In this document: positions 1 to 7,100 of the stretch, one piece after another
How positions within the stretch are numbered: the stretch's first letter is position 1
How the letters are laid out: every line of letters begins with the position of its first letter
From: Prevotellaceae bacterium
GTDB taxonomy: Bacteria > Bacteroidota > Bacteroidia > Bacteroidales > UBA932
NCBI GenBank assembly: GCA_031267155.1
Contig: JAIRZR010000090.1
Coordinates: 1 to 9,954, forward strand
Length of the DNA: 9,954 nucleotides
Reading direction: 5' to 3'
Notes under the pieces: model-generated
Databases searched by the model: none
Told to the model about the DNA's origin: nothing
The model's input: only the letters and a program-made list of their open reading frames with translations
Program-made: the position numbers and the translations under genes

Positions 1-488
1 ATGATGCCTTTTTCGATGCCGACCACCTTTTTCAGGGTGTTGTAGAGGAGTTTATCGTAGAATTTGAATTGCAGGCGTAAGCCTAAAGGAACGGCTATAC
101 CTTTATTAATATGGTCGAGATTGTGCCGTTTTCCGACGCGGAGGGCGCGGTGAAAGAGGGCGCGGAGGATGAAGTTTGAGTTTGAAATCTTGTCTTGCGC
201 GCCTGCATATACTTTTTCCCAAAAGCGGGGGACGCTGCACATGGCCTGGGGCTTGATTTCTTTGATATAGGTTTGAATTTCCTTTGGATCGGAACAGATG
301 GCGAGGGTACAGCCGCGGTGCAGGCAGTAGATGGACCAGGCTTTTTCAAAAATATGGGCCATGGGGAGGAAACAGATGGAGAGGTAGCGGCGGGGCAGGT
401 AGTCGAGCCGGATGTCGTGCATTTTCATGACGGCCTTGTAGTTGGCGTGGGTGAGGACGACGCCTTTGGGTTCGCCGCTGGTGCCGCT
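1..488 (-). pseudogene. fadD: 5'-truncated long-chain fatty acid-CoA ligase (AMP-forming), also cut by window edge
   Basis: Reading the minus strand from 488 to the window edge gives 162 open codons that begin SGTSGEPKGVVLTHANY. This is the ATP/AMP-binding P-loop of acyl-adenylate enzymes. It is followed by features of bacterial long-chain acyl-CoA synthetases: FLPMAHIFEKAW, PKEIQTYIKEIKPQ, CSVPRFWEKVYAG, and a VGKRHNLDHINKG-like stretch before KFYDKLLYNTLKKVVGIEKG. The family activates fatty acids to acyl-CoA at the membrane. In full-length members roughly 180 residues precede the P-loop. Here none are present: upstream of SGT the sequence turns into a palindromic repeat, and the frame meets a TAG inside its outer hairpin. 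No start codon or promoter for this frame is visible. The 3' end lies beyond position 1, so its state is unknown. The frame has no internal stop, so the truncation is either recent or an assembly join. Family identity is firm; non-functionality is inferred. Confidence 0.82.
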
Positions 489-675
489 AGGCACAATATG
501 TTGGTAGAAACGCCTGCCCCCCCCATCTCCGTCCCGACAGGGACGGAACCGGTCGGTCTGAGGCAATCGAAGATCGGCCTGAGCCAATGTGATTTTCGGC
601 GCTGTTCCGTCCCCAACGGGACAGAGGTGGGGGGGGCAATCGGTTTTTCTACCAACATGTTGTGCCTAGCGGCAC
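481..675. repeat. Palindromic inverted-repeat element of four tetraloop hairpins
   Basis: The two ends are near-perfect inverted copies. The left arm runs GTGCCGCTAGGCAC (481-494), AATATGTTGGTAGAAA (495-510), a C8 run (517-524), then a hairpin at 529-546. The right arm is the reverse: a hairpin at 609-622, a G8 run (629-636), TTTCTACCAACATGTT (646-661), then GTGCCTAGCGGCAC (662-675). Each of the four hairpins has a 5-7 bp stem around a four-base loop: GTGCC(GCTA)GGCAC, CCGTCCC(GACA)GGGACGG, GTCCC(CAAC)GGGAC and GTGCC(TAGC)GGCAC. The middle (547-608) is imperfectly symmetric and has no gene. This resembles REP-like or miniature non-autonomous elements mobilised in trans, for example by Y1-type (RAYT) transposases; that comparison is inference. 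Any open frames inside are by-products of the repeat. Confidence 0.8.
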
Positions 676-684
676 AAGAACGCA

Positions 685-696
685 AGGCTGGAGCCT
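685..696. repeat. Short palindrome next to the inverted-repeat element
   Basis: AGGCTGGAGCCT is a perfect inverted repeat. It can be drawn as a 4-bp stem with a TGGA tetraloop, the same design as the hairpins to its left. It begins 10 bases after the right end of the large element and probably belongs to the same palindrome cluster. Confidence 0.5.
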
Positions 697-720
697 ACGC
701 CAAGCGGAAAAATCATACAG

Positions 721-740
721 ATCAATCAAATCAATCATCA
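721..740. repeat. Short ATCA-type tandem repeat
   Basis: The 20 bases consist of ATCA units with one extra A and one truncated unit. It is A+T-rich low-complexity sequence linking the palindromes at 685-696 and 770-788. No function can be assigned. Confidence 0.4.
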
Positions 741-769
741 AAATCCCAGTTCAGACAACGACGGGCCTA

Positions 770-788
770 GGGCGTATGCAATACGCCC
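770..788. repeat. Hairpin palindrome with 8-bp stem
   Basis: GGGCGTAT and ATACGCCC form a perfect 8-bp stem around the loop GCA, flanked by TA and CTA that extend the symmetry imperfectly. There is no T-run on either side, so it is unlikely to be an intrinsic terminator. It looks like another dispersed palindrome of the cluster that occupies 481-790. Confidence 0.6.
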
Positions 789-814
789 CTACGATACGCA
801 GCCTCTGTCCTATC

Positions 815-958
815 TCATCGTAGCCGCAACAAGTCTCCTTCTTCTGGCACATATTCAAAATCCTTTTTATTGAGCTTGTAGAGGCGTTTGACTTGCATTC
901 CGTACTGCTGGGAGATGCTGTGCATGGATTCACCGACCTGGACGATGTGCTCAAAGTA
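815..958 (-). pseudogene. C-terminal LysM-domain remnant of a cell-wall protein
   Basis: Reading leftward from 958 gives YFEHIVQVGESMHSISQQYG, then a segment with MQVKRLYKLNKKDF, then YVPEEGDLLRLR and a TGA stop at 817-815. This is one LysM peptidoglycan-binding repeat: the VQVGESMHSISQQYG opening, the LYKLN middle and the GD.LRLR end. In Bacteroidota such repeats close muramidase/glucosaminidase or amidase proteins, and ending at LRLR is normal there. The frame stays open further upstream (to about 1090) but lacks any ATG, GTG or TTG with a plausible start, and the residues before YFEH do not look like LysM sequence. The N-terminal catalytic part is absent because purM and its promoter occupy that space. 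It is therefore a broken gene end, not a small complete gene. The LysM call is fairly firm; the parent enzyme is unknown. Confidence 0.65.
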
Positions 959-968
959 GGGGCGGTTG

Positions 969-1004
969 GCGGTTGGCTTTGAACCGCAATCGATTAAATG
1001 ATTG
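969..1004. promoter_or_regulatory. Two small inverted repeats upstream of the purM promoter
   Basis: GCGGTT (969-974) pairs with AACCGC (982-987), and CAATC (987-991) pairs with GATTG (1000-1004). A GGCGGTT direct duplication sits at 961-974. They lie just upstream of the predicted -33/-7 promoter and could be an operator or simply part of the repeat-rich zone. No known binding site is recognised. Confidence 0.22.
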
Positions 1005-1042
1005 TGATTGGGCCAAATGACAGGGAAAATCGCAACGCGTTC

Positions 1043-1073
1043 TTGTAAATCGGGAAACGAATGACTACTTTTG
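1043..1073 (+). promoter_or_regulatory. Bacteroidota-type promoter for purM
   Basis: TACTTTTG at 1066-1073 matches the TAnnTTTG -7 element of the primary sigma factor in Bacteroidota. A TTG at 1043-1045 is placed about 20 bases upstream, as expected for the -33 element. The predicted transcript would start near 1080 and leave a short leader of about 25 nt before the ATG at 1107. Confidence 0.55.
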
Positions 1074-1106
1074 TTTTTTGAAAATGGAAATAATAATACA
1101 TTGTTT

Positions 1107-2273
1107 ATGAACGATCAACGGTACATGCAGCGCGGGGTTTCGGCCTCCAAAGAGGACGTCCACAACGCAATTAGGGAGGTGGATAAGGGGATTTTCCCGC
1201 GGGCATTTTGTAAAATCATCCCCGATGTTTTGGGCGGCGACCCGAATTTTTGTAACATTATGCATGCCGACGGGGCGGGAACGAAGTCGTCGCTGGCGTA
1301 TGTTTATTGGCGCGAAACGGGCGATCTGTCTGTCTGGAAGGGGATTGCGCAGGATGCACTGGTGATGAATGTGGATGATTTGTTGTGCGTGGGCGCGACG
1401 GGGAATATCCTGGTTTCTTCTACCATCGGGCGCAATAAACGTCTGATTCCGGGCGAGGTGATCGCGGCTATTATACAGGGAACCAATGAGTTGTGCGAAG
1501 AGATGAGCCGCTTGGGGGTTTCGATCCATCCTACCGGCGGCGAGACGGCGGATGTGGGGGATTTGGTGCGCACGATTATTGTGGACAGTACGGTAACGTG
1601 TCGGATGCGGCGGTCGGAAGTGATTGATAATGCGCATATTGCGGCGGGTGATGTGATCGTAGGCCTCGCCTCTTTCGGGCAGGCTACGTATGAAAAGGAG
1701 TACAACGGGGGAATGGGGAGTAATGGTTTGACGTCCGCGCGGCACGATGTTTTTGGACAATATTTGGCGGCGAAATACCCGGAAAGTTACGATCCGGCGG
1801 TTCCTGCGGATCTGATTTATTCGGGAAAAAAGGCGTTGACGGAGCAAATCGAGGGGTTGGGGCTGGACGCGGGGAAGTTGGTGCTGTCTCCGACGCGGAC
1901 GTATGCGCCTGTTATTAAGGGGATTGTGGAGGACTTGCGGCCGCAGATTCATGGGATGGTACATGTTTCGGGGGGTGCGCAGACAAAGGTCTTGCATTTT
2001 ACGGATAAGTTGCGGATCGTAAAAGACGGCCTGTTTCCGACGCCGCCGCTGTTCCGGCTGATTCGGGAGCAGTCGGGAACGGATTGGCAGGAGATGTATA
2101 AGGTCTTTAATATGGGGCATCGGATGGAGATTTACTTGCCTGAACAATTTGCTGGAGAGGTGATTGCGATTTCGCGATCGTTTGGGATTGAGGCGCAGGT
2201 GGTGGGGCATGTCGAGGCATCCGATCGGAACGAATTGATAATCGAGAGTGAGCACGGGCGGTTCGAATATTAA
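1107..2273 (+). CDS. purM: Phosphoribosylformylglycinamidine cyclo-ligase (AIR synthetase)
   Basis: The product is 388 residues and catalyses the fifth step of de novo purine synthesis, ATP-dependent ring closure of FGAM to AIR, in the cytosol. It is the long form typical of Bacteroidota. It opens MNDQRYMQRGVSASKEDVHN, has the nucleotide/substrate segment HADGAGTKSSLAY (about 53-65), then DLSVWKGIAQDAL, STIGRNKRLIPGE, TGGETADVGDLVRTI, YNGGMGSNGLTSARHD, SPTRTYAPV, VSGGAQTKVLHF and MYKVFNMGHRMEIY, and ends FEY. These are the family's glycine-rich, acidic signatures in order, with no break. The ATG at 1107 is chosen because it gives the usual family N-terminus; upstream in-frame codons from 1071 include only a TTG lying inside the promoter. 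No Shine-Dalgarno is present, only an A+T-rich leader, which is normal for the phylum. It overlaps the next gene, suggesting cotranscription. Confidence 0.93.
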   Translation: MNDQRYMQRGVSASKEDVHNAIREVDKGIFPRAFCKIIPDVLGGDPNFCNIMHADGAGTKSSLAYVYWRETGDLSVWKGIAQDALVMNVDDLLCVGATGNILVSSTIGRNKRLIPGEVIAAIIQGTNELCEEMSRLGVSIHPTGGETADVGDLVRTIIVDSTVTCRMRRSEVIDNAHIAAGDVIVGLASFGQATYEKEYNGGMGSNGLTSARHDVFGQYLAAKYPESYDPAVPADLIYSGKKALTEQIEGLGLDAGKLVLSPTRTYAPVIKGIVEDLRPQIHGMVHVSGGAQTKVLHFTDKLRIVKDGLFPTPPLFRLIREQSGTDWQEMYKVFNMGHRMEIYLPEQFAGEVIAISRSFGIEAQVVGHVEASDRNELIIESEHGRFEY

Positions 2274-3162
2274 GCCGTACAGGACTTTCGGCGATCTTTT
2301 GCGGGAAGTATTTCCTTTTAAGGTACAAAAAATATCGATTAATGCGGGGTTTACGTGTCCGAACCGCGATGGAACGAAAGGGCGGGGCGGGTGCTCGTAC
2401 TGCAATAATCAGACGTTTAGTCCGCAGTATGCGGCGGCGGAGAAGCCGGTTGCGCAGCAGGTGGAGGAGGGGATTCGGTTCTTCTCGCGCAAATATCCGA
2501 AGATGAAATATCTGGCTTATTTTCAGGCTTATACGAATACGTACGGCGCGGCGGAGGAAGTTTTGAGGAAGTATGGGGAGGCGTTGGGACATGCGGATGT
2601 GGTGGGGTTGCTGATCGGTACGCGGCCCGATTGTATGCCGGAGGAATTGTTGGATGCGCTGGAGGAGCTTTCTAAGCGTTATTTCCTTCTGGTAGAGTAT
2701 GGTATCGAATCGACGAATAACGAAACTTTGCGGGAAATTAATCGGGGGCATACGTATGAGGAGGCTGTGGAGACGATTTTTCGGACGCATGAGCGGGGGA
2801 TTCGGTGTGGGGCGCATTTGATTTTGGGATTGCCGGGGGAGTCGCGGGAGGTGATTTTGGGGCATGCCGACCGGGTTTCGGAGCTGCCGTTGACGACGAT
2901 TAAACTGCATCAGTTGCAGCTAATTAAGGGGACGCGGATGGCGAGGGAGTATGTTGAGGATCCGGGGCGGTTTCATCGGTATGATGTGGAGGAGTATGTG
3001 GAGCTTTGCGTCGATTTTCTGAGGCGGCTGAATCCGAATTTTTATATTGATCGGTTTGTTTCGCAGGCGCCGAGGGAGTTATTGGTGGCTTCGGAGTGGG
3101 GAATGAAGAATTATGAGTTTGTCGAGAGGGTAGATCGGCGGTTGTTTGAAGCTGAAAGATAA
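2248..3162 (+). CDS. Radical SAM protein, YhcC/TIGR01212 family
   Basis: The product is a 304-residue cytosolic radical S-adenosylmethionine protein. The 4Fe-4S cluster ligands are Cys37, Cys49 and Cys52 in GFTCPNRDGTKGRGGCSYC, the spaced C-x11-C-x2-C arrangement of the TIGR01212/YhcC group. Further family marks are VQKISINAGF, YFQAYTNTY, GLLIGTRPDC, VEYGIESTNNETL, INRGHTYEE, HLILGLPGE and IKLHQLQLIKGTRMA. The physiological reaction of this family is, to my knowledge, not established. The start is uncertain: GTG at 2248 overlaps purM by 26 nt and gives MSTGGSNIKPYRTFGD, whereas relatives often begin near the KPY, which here follows an ATT at 2269. No ATG is available before the cysteine motif. 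The overlap implies translational coupling to purM. The function is not obviously connected with purines; the pairing may be only local gene order. Confidence 0.9.
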   Translation: MSTGGSNIKPYRTFGDLLREVFPFKVQKISINAGFTCPNRDGTKGRGGCSYCNNQTFSPQYAAAEKPVAQQVEEGIRFFSRKYPKMKYLAYFQAYTNTYGAAEEVLRKYGEALGHADVVGLLIGTRPDCMPEELLDALEELSKRYFLLVEYGIESTNNETLREINRGHTYEEAVETIFRTHERGIRCGAHLILGLPGESREVILGHADRVSELPLTTIKLHQLQLIKGTRMAREYVEDPGRFHRYDVEEYVELCVDFLRRLNPNFYIDRFVSQAPRELLVASEWGMKNYEFVERVDRRLFEAER

Positions 3163-3202
3163 CACTTTACGGGCTTACGAATAAAATATTTGCGAAAAGC
3201 CA

Positions 3203-3232
3203 TTGTAAATCTAAAAATATAGCATACCTTTG
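3203..3232 (+). promoter_or_regulatory. Promoter of the tRNA-Val gene
   Basis: TACCTTTG (3225-3232) fits the TAnnTTTG -7 element, with TTG at 3203-3205 separated by 19 bases as the -33 element. The mature tRNA starts about 30 bases downstream. The surrounding 3163-3262 interval is otherwise A+T-rich and holds no gene. Confidence 0.6.
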
Positions 3233-3262
3233 CAACGCTTTTCGGAGGAAGAGCAGACAAAC

Positions 3263-3337
3263 GGGCGTTTAGCTCAGCTGGTTCAGAGCATCTGCCTTAC
3301 AAGCAGAGGGTCGGGGGTTCGAATCCCTCAACGCCCA
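3263..3337 (+). tRNA. tRNA-Val (anticodon TAC)
   Basis: All arms fold. The acceptor GGGCGTT (3263-3269) pairs with AACGCCC (3330-3336), with discriminator A at 3337. The D-arm is GCTC...GAGC. The anticodon stem TCTGC/GCAGA encloses CTTACAA, with the anticodon TAC at 3298-3300. The T-arm has GGGGG/CCCTC around TTCGAAT. The length is 75 nt and the 3' CCA is not encoded. The anticodon reads GUA and other valine codons. It is transcribed toward, and convergent with, the restriction-modification operon. Confidence 0.97.
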
Positions 3338-3347
3338 CGCGAGGAAG

Positions 3348-3384
3348 AAAAAGCAGTCACGATAAAAGGGTGGCTGCTTTTTTT
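3348..3384. terminator. Bidirectional intrinsic terminator between tRNA-Val and the hsd operon
   Basis: The stem pairs 3348-3360 with 3370-3382 (AAGCAGTCAC against GTGGCTGCTT, one G-T wobble, extended by A-T pairs) around a 9-nt loop. It is followed by a run of seven T on the plus strand (3378-3384). Read from the minus strand the same stem ends in a T5 run followed by a pyrimidine-rich stretch. It can therefore end both the tRNA transcript and the convergent minus-strand operon, whose last stop codon is 51 bases away. The 3385-3434 remainder contains only a G-run (about 3392-3398) and no gene. Confidence 0.8.
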
Positions 3385-3434
3385 GTTTTATGGGGGGGTA
3401 TGCGGGATTTGCAGATTGATTTTTATCTGTCGGA

Positions 3435-4130
3435 TTATACGATAAAGCTATCCAGCTGTTCTTTTGTCCTTCTCCAATTCGGTAAATTCGCATCCAGGAG
3501 CGCGGTGAACCGTTCGCCATGATTTTGCACTATCAAATGTGCAAGTTCGTGCACAACGATGTATTCAATGCAATGAAACGGTTTTTTTGCGAGTTCAAGA
3601 TTAAATAAAATGCCTCTTCGTTTGACATTGCAACTGCCCCATAGCGTTTTCATATGCTGGATTTTCCAATGATCAACAGTTACGTCAAGTATTTCCTCCC
3701 ATTTGGGGATTAAGTTTTCAAGTGTTTCGTTAAGATCGGCTCGATACCAGTCTTTTAGGATTTCAGCTCTGCGCTCGATGGTCGCTTCTCTTCTTACATA
3801 AAGATTGATGAATTGGGTTCCCTGCAACTCTATATGTGGGTCAGTGTGTTGATAGATTACCCTTAATCTATACCTGTTCCCTCTGAAATAATGATTCTCG
3901 CCGGATACATATTCTCGTGCCGATTGCCTTGAAAAAGTTTTTAGTTCTTGTTGCTTTTTTTTTATCCATTCGGATTTTGTAATGGCAAAAAGACGAATAG
4001 AATCCAATTTCATTTTTTCTGGGGCAGATATTTGTATGCTCCCATCGGGAGGATATACTCGCAAATGGATATTCTTTATGGGTTTACGGAATACCTCAAT
4101 TGAGACATCTCCGATTTGAACATATTCCAT
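3435..4130 (-). CDS. YgjP-like M48/DUF45 zinc metallopeptidase, last gene of the hsd operon
   Basis: The product is a 231-residue protein. The zinc-protease signature is HELAHLIVQNHGERF, with His194 and His198 as ligands, Glu195 as catalytic base and His204 nearby. The family's other marks are MKTLWGSC (160-167), the basic IKNIHLRVYPPDGSIQISAP strand region near the N-terminus, and ILFNLELAKKP before the helix. Length and order match the YgjP/DUF45 group, related in fold to SprT-type proteases. No signal peptide or membrane segment is seen, so it is cytosolic. The ATG at 4130 is preferred over an upstream extension because it overlaps the hsdR stop as TGATG and has AGGAG five bases upstream. 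Genes of this family are often seen beside type I restriction genes; the substrate is unknown. An A9 run occurs at codons 55-58 (3955-3963), a possible slippage site. Protease identity is solid; the role in restriction is inference. Confidence 0.88.
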   Translation of the reverse strand: MEYVQIGDVSIEVFRKPIKNIHLRVYPPDGSIQISAPEKMKLDSIRLFAITKSEWIKKKQQELKTFSRQSAREYVSGENHYFRGNRYRLRVIYQHTDPHIELQGTQFINLYVRREATIERRAEILKDWYRADLNETLENLIPKWEEILDVTVDHWKIQHMKTLWGSCNVKRRGILFNLELAKKPFHCIEYIVVHELAHLIVQNHGERFTALLDANLPNWRRTKEQLDSFIV

Positions 4131-7100
4131 CAGTACTCCTTTTGGTTGGAAATGATAGTCATGATTTGGCTTATAAAATCTTCGTCGCCAGAACCAAGCG
4201 CTTCGCTTACCGCTCTGCGTACTTTTTTTATTTTCGCCGGAACGTTTGAATCTCTCCATCCATCCTTGGCATTTTCCTTGACTGTTTGATGAACCTTAAT
4301 TGTCAATGCCTCGTTTTTCCCTAAATTATCGTAGAGCGCTTTCATTCCGGGAGTAGATATTGCAGCTGGGTAAATTCTCCCGTGGCCTTTCATTTCCCGG
4401 ACTTTTTGAATGAGTTTTTCTATTAATTCTTTGTATGACAATCTACCGTTCCTGACATCTTCGAGTAGTTGCTTTAGCAATGCGGAAACCTTGTCGTAGT
4501 AGGCAGGGTTGTTGGGGCGTTCGCTATTGATGACTCGGTACATATTGGCCAATAGTGTTTCCGCAACCGATTTTTCTTTGACTCTAATTGTACTCGGAAG
4601 TTTTTCTATTGCATTGGCACCTTCGTCTGCGATTAAGTCCAAAAAGGAAATATCTTCAAATTCAAATAGCTTTTCGCTGTCATCCGCACGAACCCAGTTA
4701 TCGATCAGTTGTCGCATCATTGGGTCAAACCGTTTCAAGTCGAGTGCATCGCCACTACGAAGTTTGATCGTATCTTTGACACTGTTGTAGTAATCAACCT
4801 GCGTTTTGATTTCAGTCGCTTCTTCGGGCGAATATCCCGCCTGAAGCATTTCGTTGGCGACATTGACGAATCGACGAACGAGATTGCCTACGAGTTTATA
4901 CAGTTTTTCTCGTTTTTCGGCGTTTGCCTCACATTCGGCGGACTGTTCTTCAAAGGGAGTTTTGTCGCTATAGACGAAGTATTCAAAATATCCTTCTTGA
5001 GTTTGCGGATTTACTACTTCGCACAATGTGATAACGGTTTGCAGGGCTTCGTCTAAATCATTTTTTGCCTCTTTCAAGCGATTCGTAAGTAAACCTTGTA
5101 CGTCTTCCCTGTCATATCCCGCCAAAGACTCTGAGGTATAATCTTCAATCGCACTTCTTATTGAGTTAAAGAGATCTTGATAATCAACAATATATCCATA
5201 TTTCTTGTCGTCTCCGTTTATTCTGTTTACTCGGCAAATGGCTTGAAACAGGTCGTGATTTTGCATTTTCTTGTCTATATACATATATGTTGCCGAAGGA
5301 GCATCGAAACCTGTAAGTAGCTTATTCACAACGATAAGCAATTTCATCGATTGAGGATTTTCGATAAATTCATTCTTAGCCCATTGTTCAAATGCTTCAA
5401 TCTTTTTGTCGCCCACCATCTTTTTTGCAGTGTCGTATTTAAAGCTGGCTTCACTTTCTCCCTCTCCTGTTGTTTCTCCTTTTATGTCGGCTATGTTGGC
5501 ATCATAACTTGTTACAACGGCACAATTATCTTTCAGTGGCGTAGATTGAAAAAAATCCCAATAGCGATACGCCTGATAGATACTATCTGCCACAAGCATT
5601 GCGTTGCCATATCCTGACGACAGAGCAGGCTTTTTGTCCATATCCATGCAAATATCGGCCACTATCCGTTGCATGCGTTCTTTGCTCGAAAACAGCTTTT
5701 CGAGTTTTACCCAACGGTCTTTTAGTGCGGCTTTTGCAACAGACGACAAGCCTACAGTGTGAGCCTCAAACCACGCATCTAATTTTTCTTCTTTACCAAG
5801 ATATTGTTCGACCTCTCGCGCTTCATATCTTAGGTCGAGAATAACATCGTCCGCGACTGCTTCGTCAAATTTGTAGGTGTGTATGTATGTACCGAAAGTT
5901 TCGGCAGAGCTTTTTTTGTCCGTTTTAAGCAATGGCGTGCCTGTGAAGCCGATGAGCATCACATCGTCGCCCATAATCATTTTCATCGCTTCGTGCAATG
6001 TTCCGCCCTGAGTTCGATGGCATTCATCTACAAAAACAAAGAGATTGCCTTTCGCCTTGAAGTCTTTGGGCAGTTTCTGCGCTCTCAGGTCTTCAAGATA
6101 TTTTTCGAGCGACTTGCTTGAACGCCGCCCACCTACTTCGATAACTTCTTCATCGGAATGGTTGCCAAACTTATTTATAAGCGAACATATAAGCCATGGA
6201 TTAGCATTGTTAAGGGCAGAAATTAGTTCAGCGCCCGATTTCACTCTCACTATATCCGCTCCCGAATCTTTGAAATTTCTCTCTATTTGACGGTCGAGTT
6301 CATCGCGATCGGTTATAATTACTACTCTTGGGTCTTCAATATTTTTGCCAATCCATTTTGCCAGCCACACCATAGTAAGGCTTTTCCCCGAACCTTGCGA
6401 ATGCCATATAATACCGCTCTCTTTACTGCTTATGCGTGGTTGTGCCGCTTTTACGGCAAAGTATTGATTGGGACGAGCCGCTTTCTTCACCCCACCGTCA
6501 AAAATAAGAAAGTCGCGAATAAATTCCAAAAGACGTTCTTTGCCAAACATTTGCAGCGTACTTCGGTCGAGTTCGTTGCTAATGGAGTCGTCCTTTTCTT
6601 TCCAACGCAACCAAAATTTTTCTTTCGTTTGGATTACGCCGTAATGCAGCCCTTGCGAATCGTTTCCGGCAAGCAGAAGTTGTACGGTAGTAAAAAATGG
6701 TTTGATAAAATATTCCTGTTGATTATCGAGGTTTTGGCGAATGCCTTCAGCTATGGATACGGTTGAGCGTTTTAGTTCGATAACGGCAAGGGCGATACCA
6801 TTTACATAAACGACTATATCGGGTCGTTTAGTGTTACAGCCTTTTATGCTGACTTCTTCGGCTATGTAAAAGTCGTTGACAAGTGGATTTTTCCAATCAA
6901 TGAGATGCACATTTTTGCTGTTTTGTCCCATTTCGGGCTTAATGTTTACGCCATAGCGCAACAAACCATACACTTCTTTATTGGTGTTGTATAATCCGGA
7001 ATCGAGATTGATCGCTACCTCTTTGAGTTTGCGGATGGCCATCATGATCTCTTGCATGGTATAGCCTCTGTCTCGGAGGAATTTTTGCAGTAATTCCTCT

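Noticed and set aside
425..685. 86-codon minus-strand open frame inside the palindromic element
   Set aside because: Its sequence merely translates the repeated hairpins (VPLGTE and VPVGTE echo the GTCCC palindromes) and it is out of frame with the fadD fragment.
195..770. 191-codon plus-strand open frame across fadD and the palindromes
   Set aside because: It is antisense to a clear acyl-CoA synthetase frame and runs through the inverted repeat, and its composition (Gly/Val/Asp-rich) is typical of the reverse strand of G+C-rich genes.
770..788. Intrinsic terminator for the LysM or fadD fragment
   Set aside because: A good stem exists but there is no T-run on either strand, and it resembles the neighbouring dispersed palindromes.
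481..790. CRISPR array
   Set aside because: The repeats are inverted, not direct, the units differ, there are no uniform spacers, and no cas gene is in the window.
1065..2405. 446-codon minus-strand open frame opposite purM
   Set aside because: It is rich in Arg, Pro and His with no domain signature, and it mirrors purM exactly, so it is a shadow.
3315..3337. Integration (att) site in the tRNA-Val 3' end
   Set aside because: Plausible by position, but no second copy of the tRNA tail and no integrase can be seen in the window, so it is not listed as a feature.
3230..3445. Short plus-strand open frame over the tRNA
   Set aside because: It spans the whole tRNA-Val gene and the terminator; the tRNA explains the sequence.
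3435..4259. Longer N-terminus of the metallopeptidase from an upstream start near 4259
   Set aside because: The added residues are basic, unlike the family, and lie in the coding sequence of hsdR; the ATG at 4130 has a Shine-Dalgarno and gives the usual family length.
4509..6766. Several plus-strand open frames of 80-159 codons opposite hsdR
   Set aside because: All lie antisense to intact HsdR motifs, overlap one another and show no recognisable domain.
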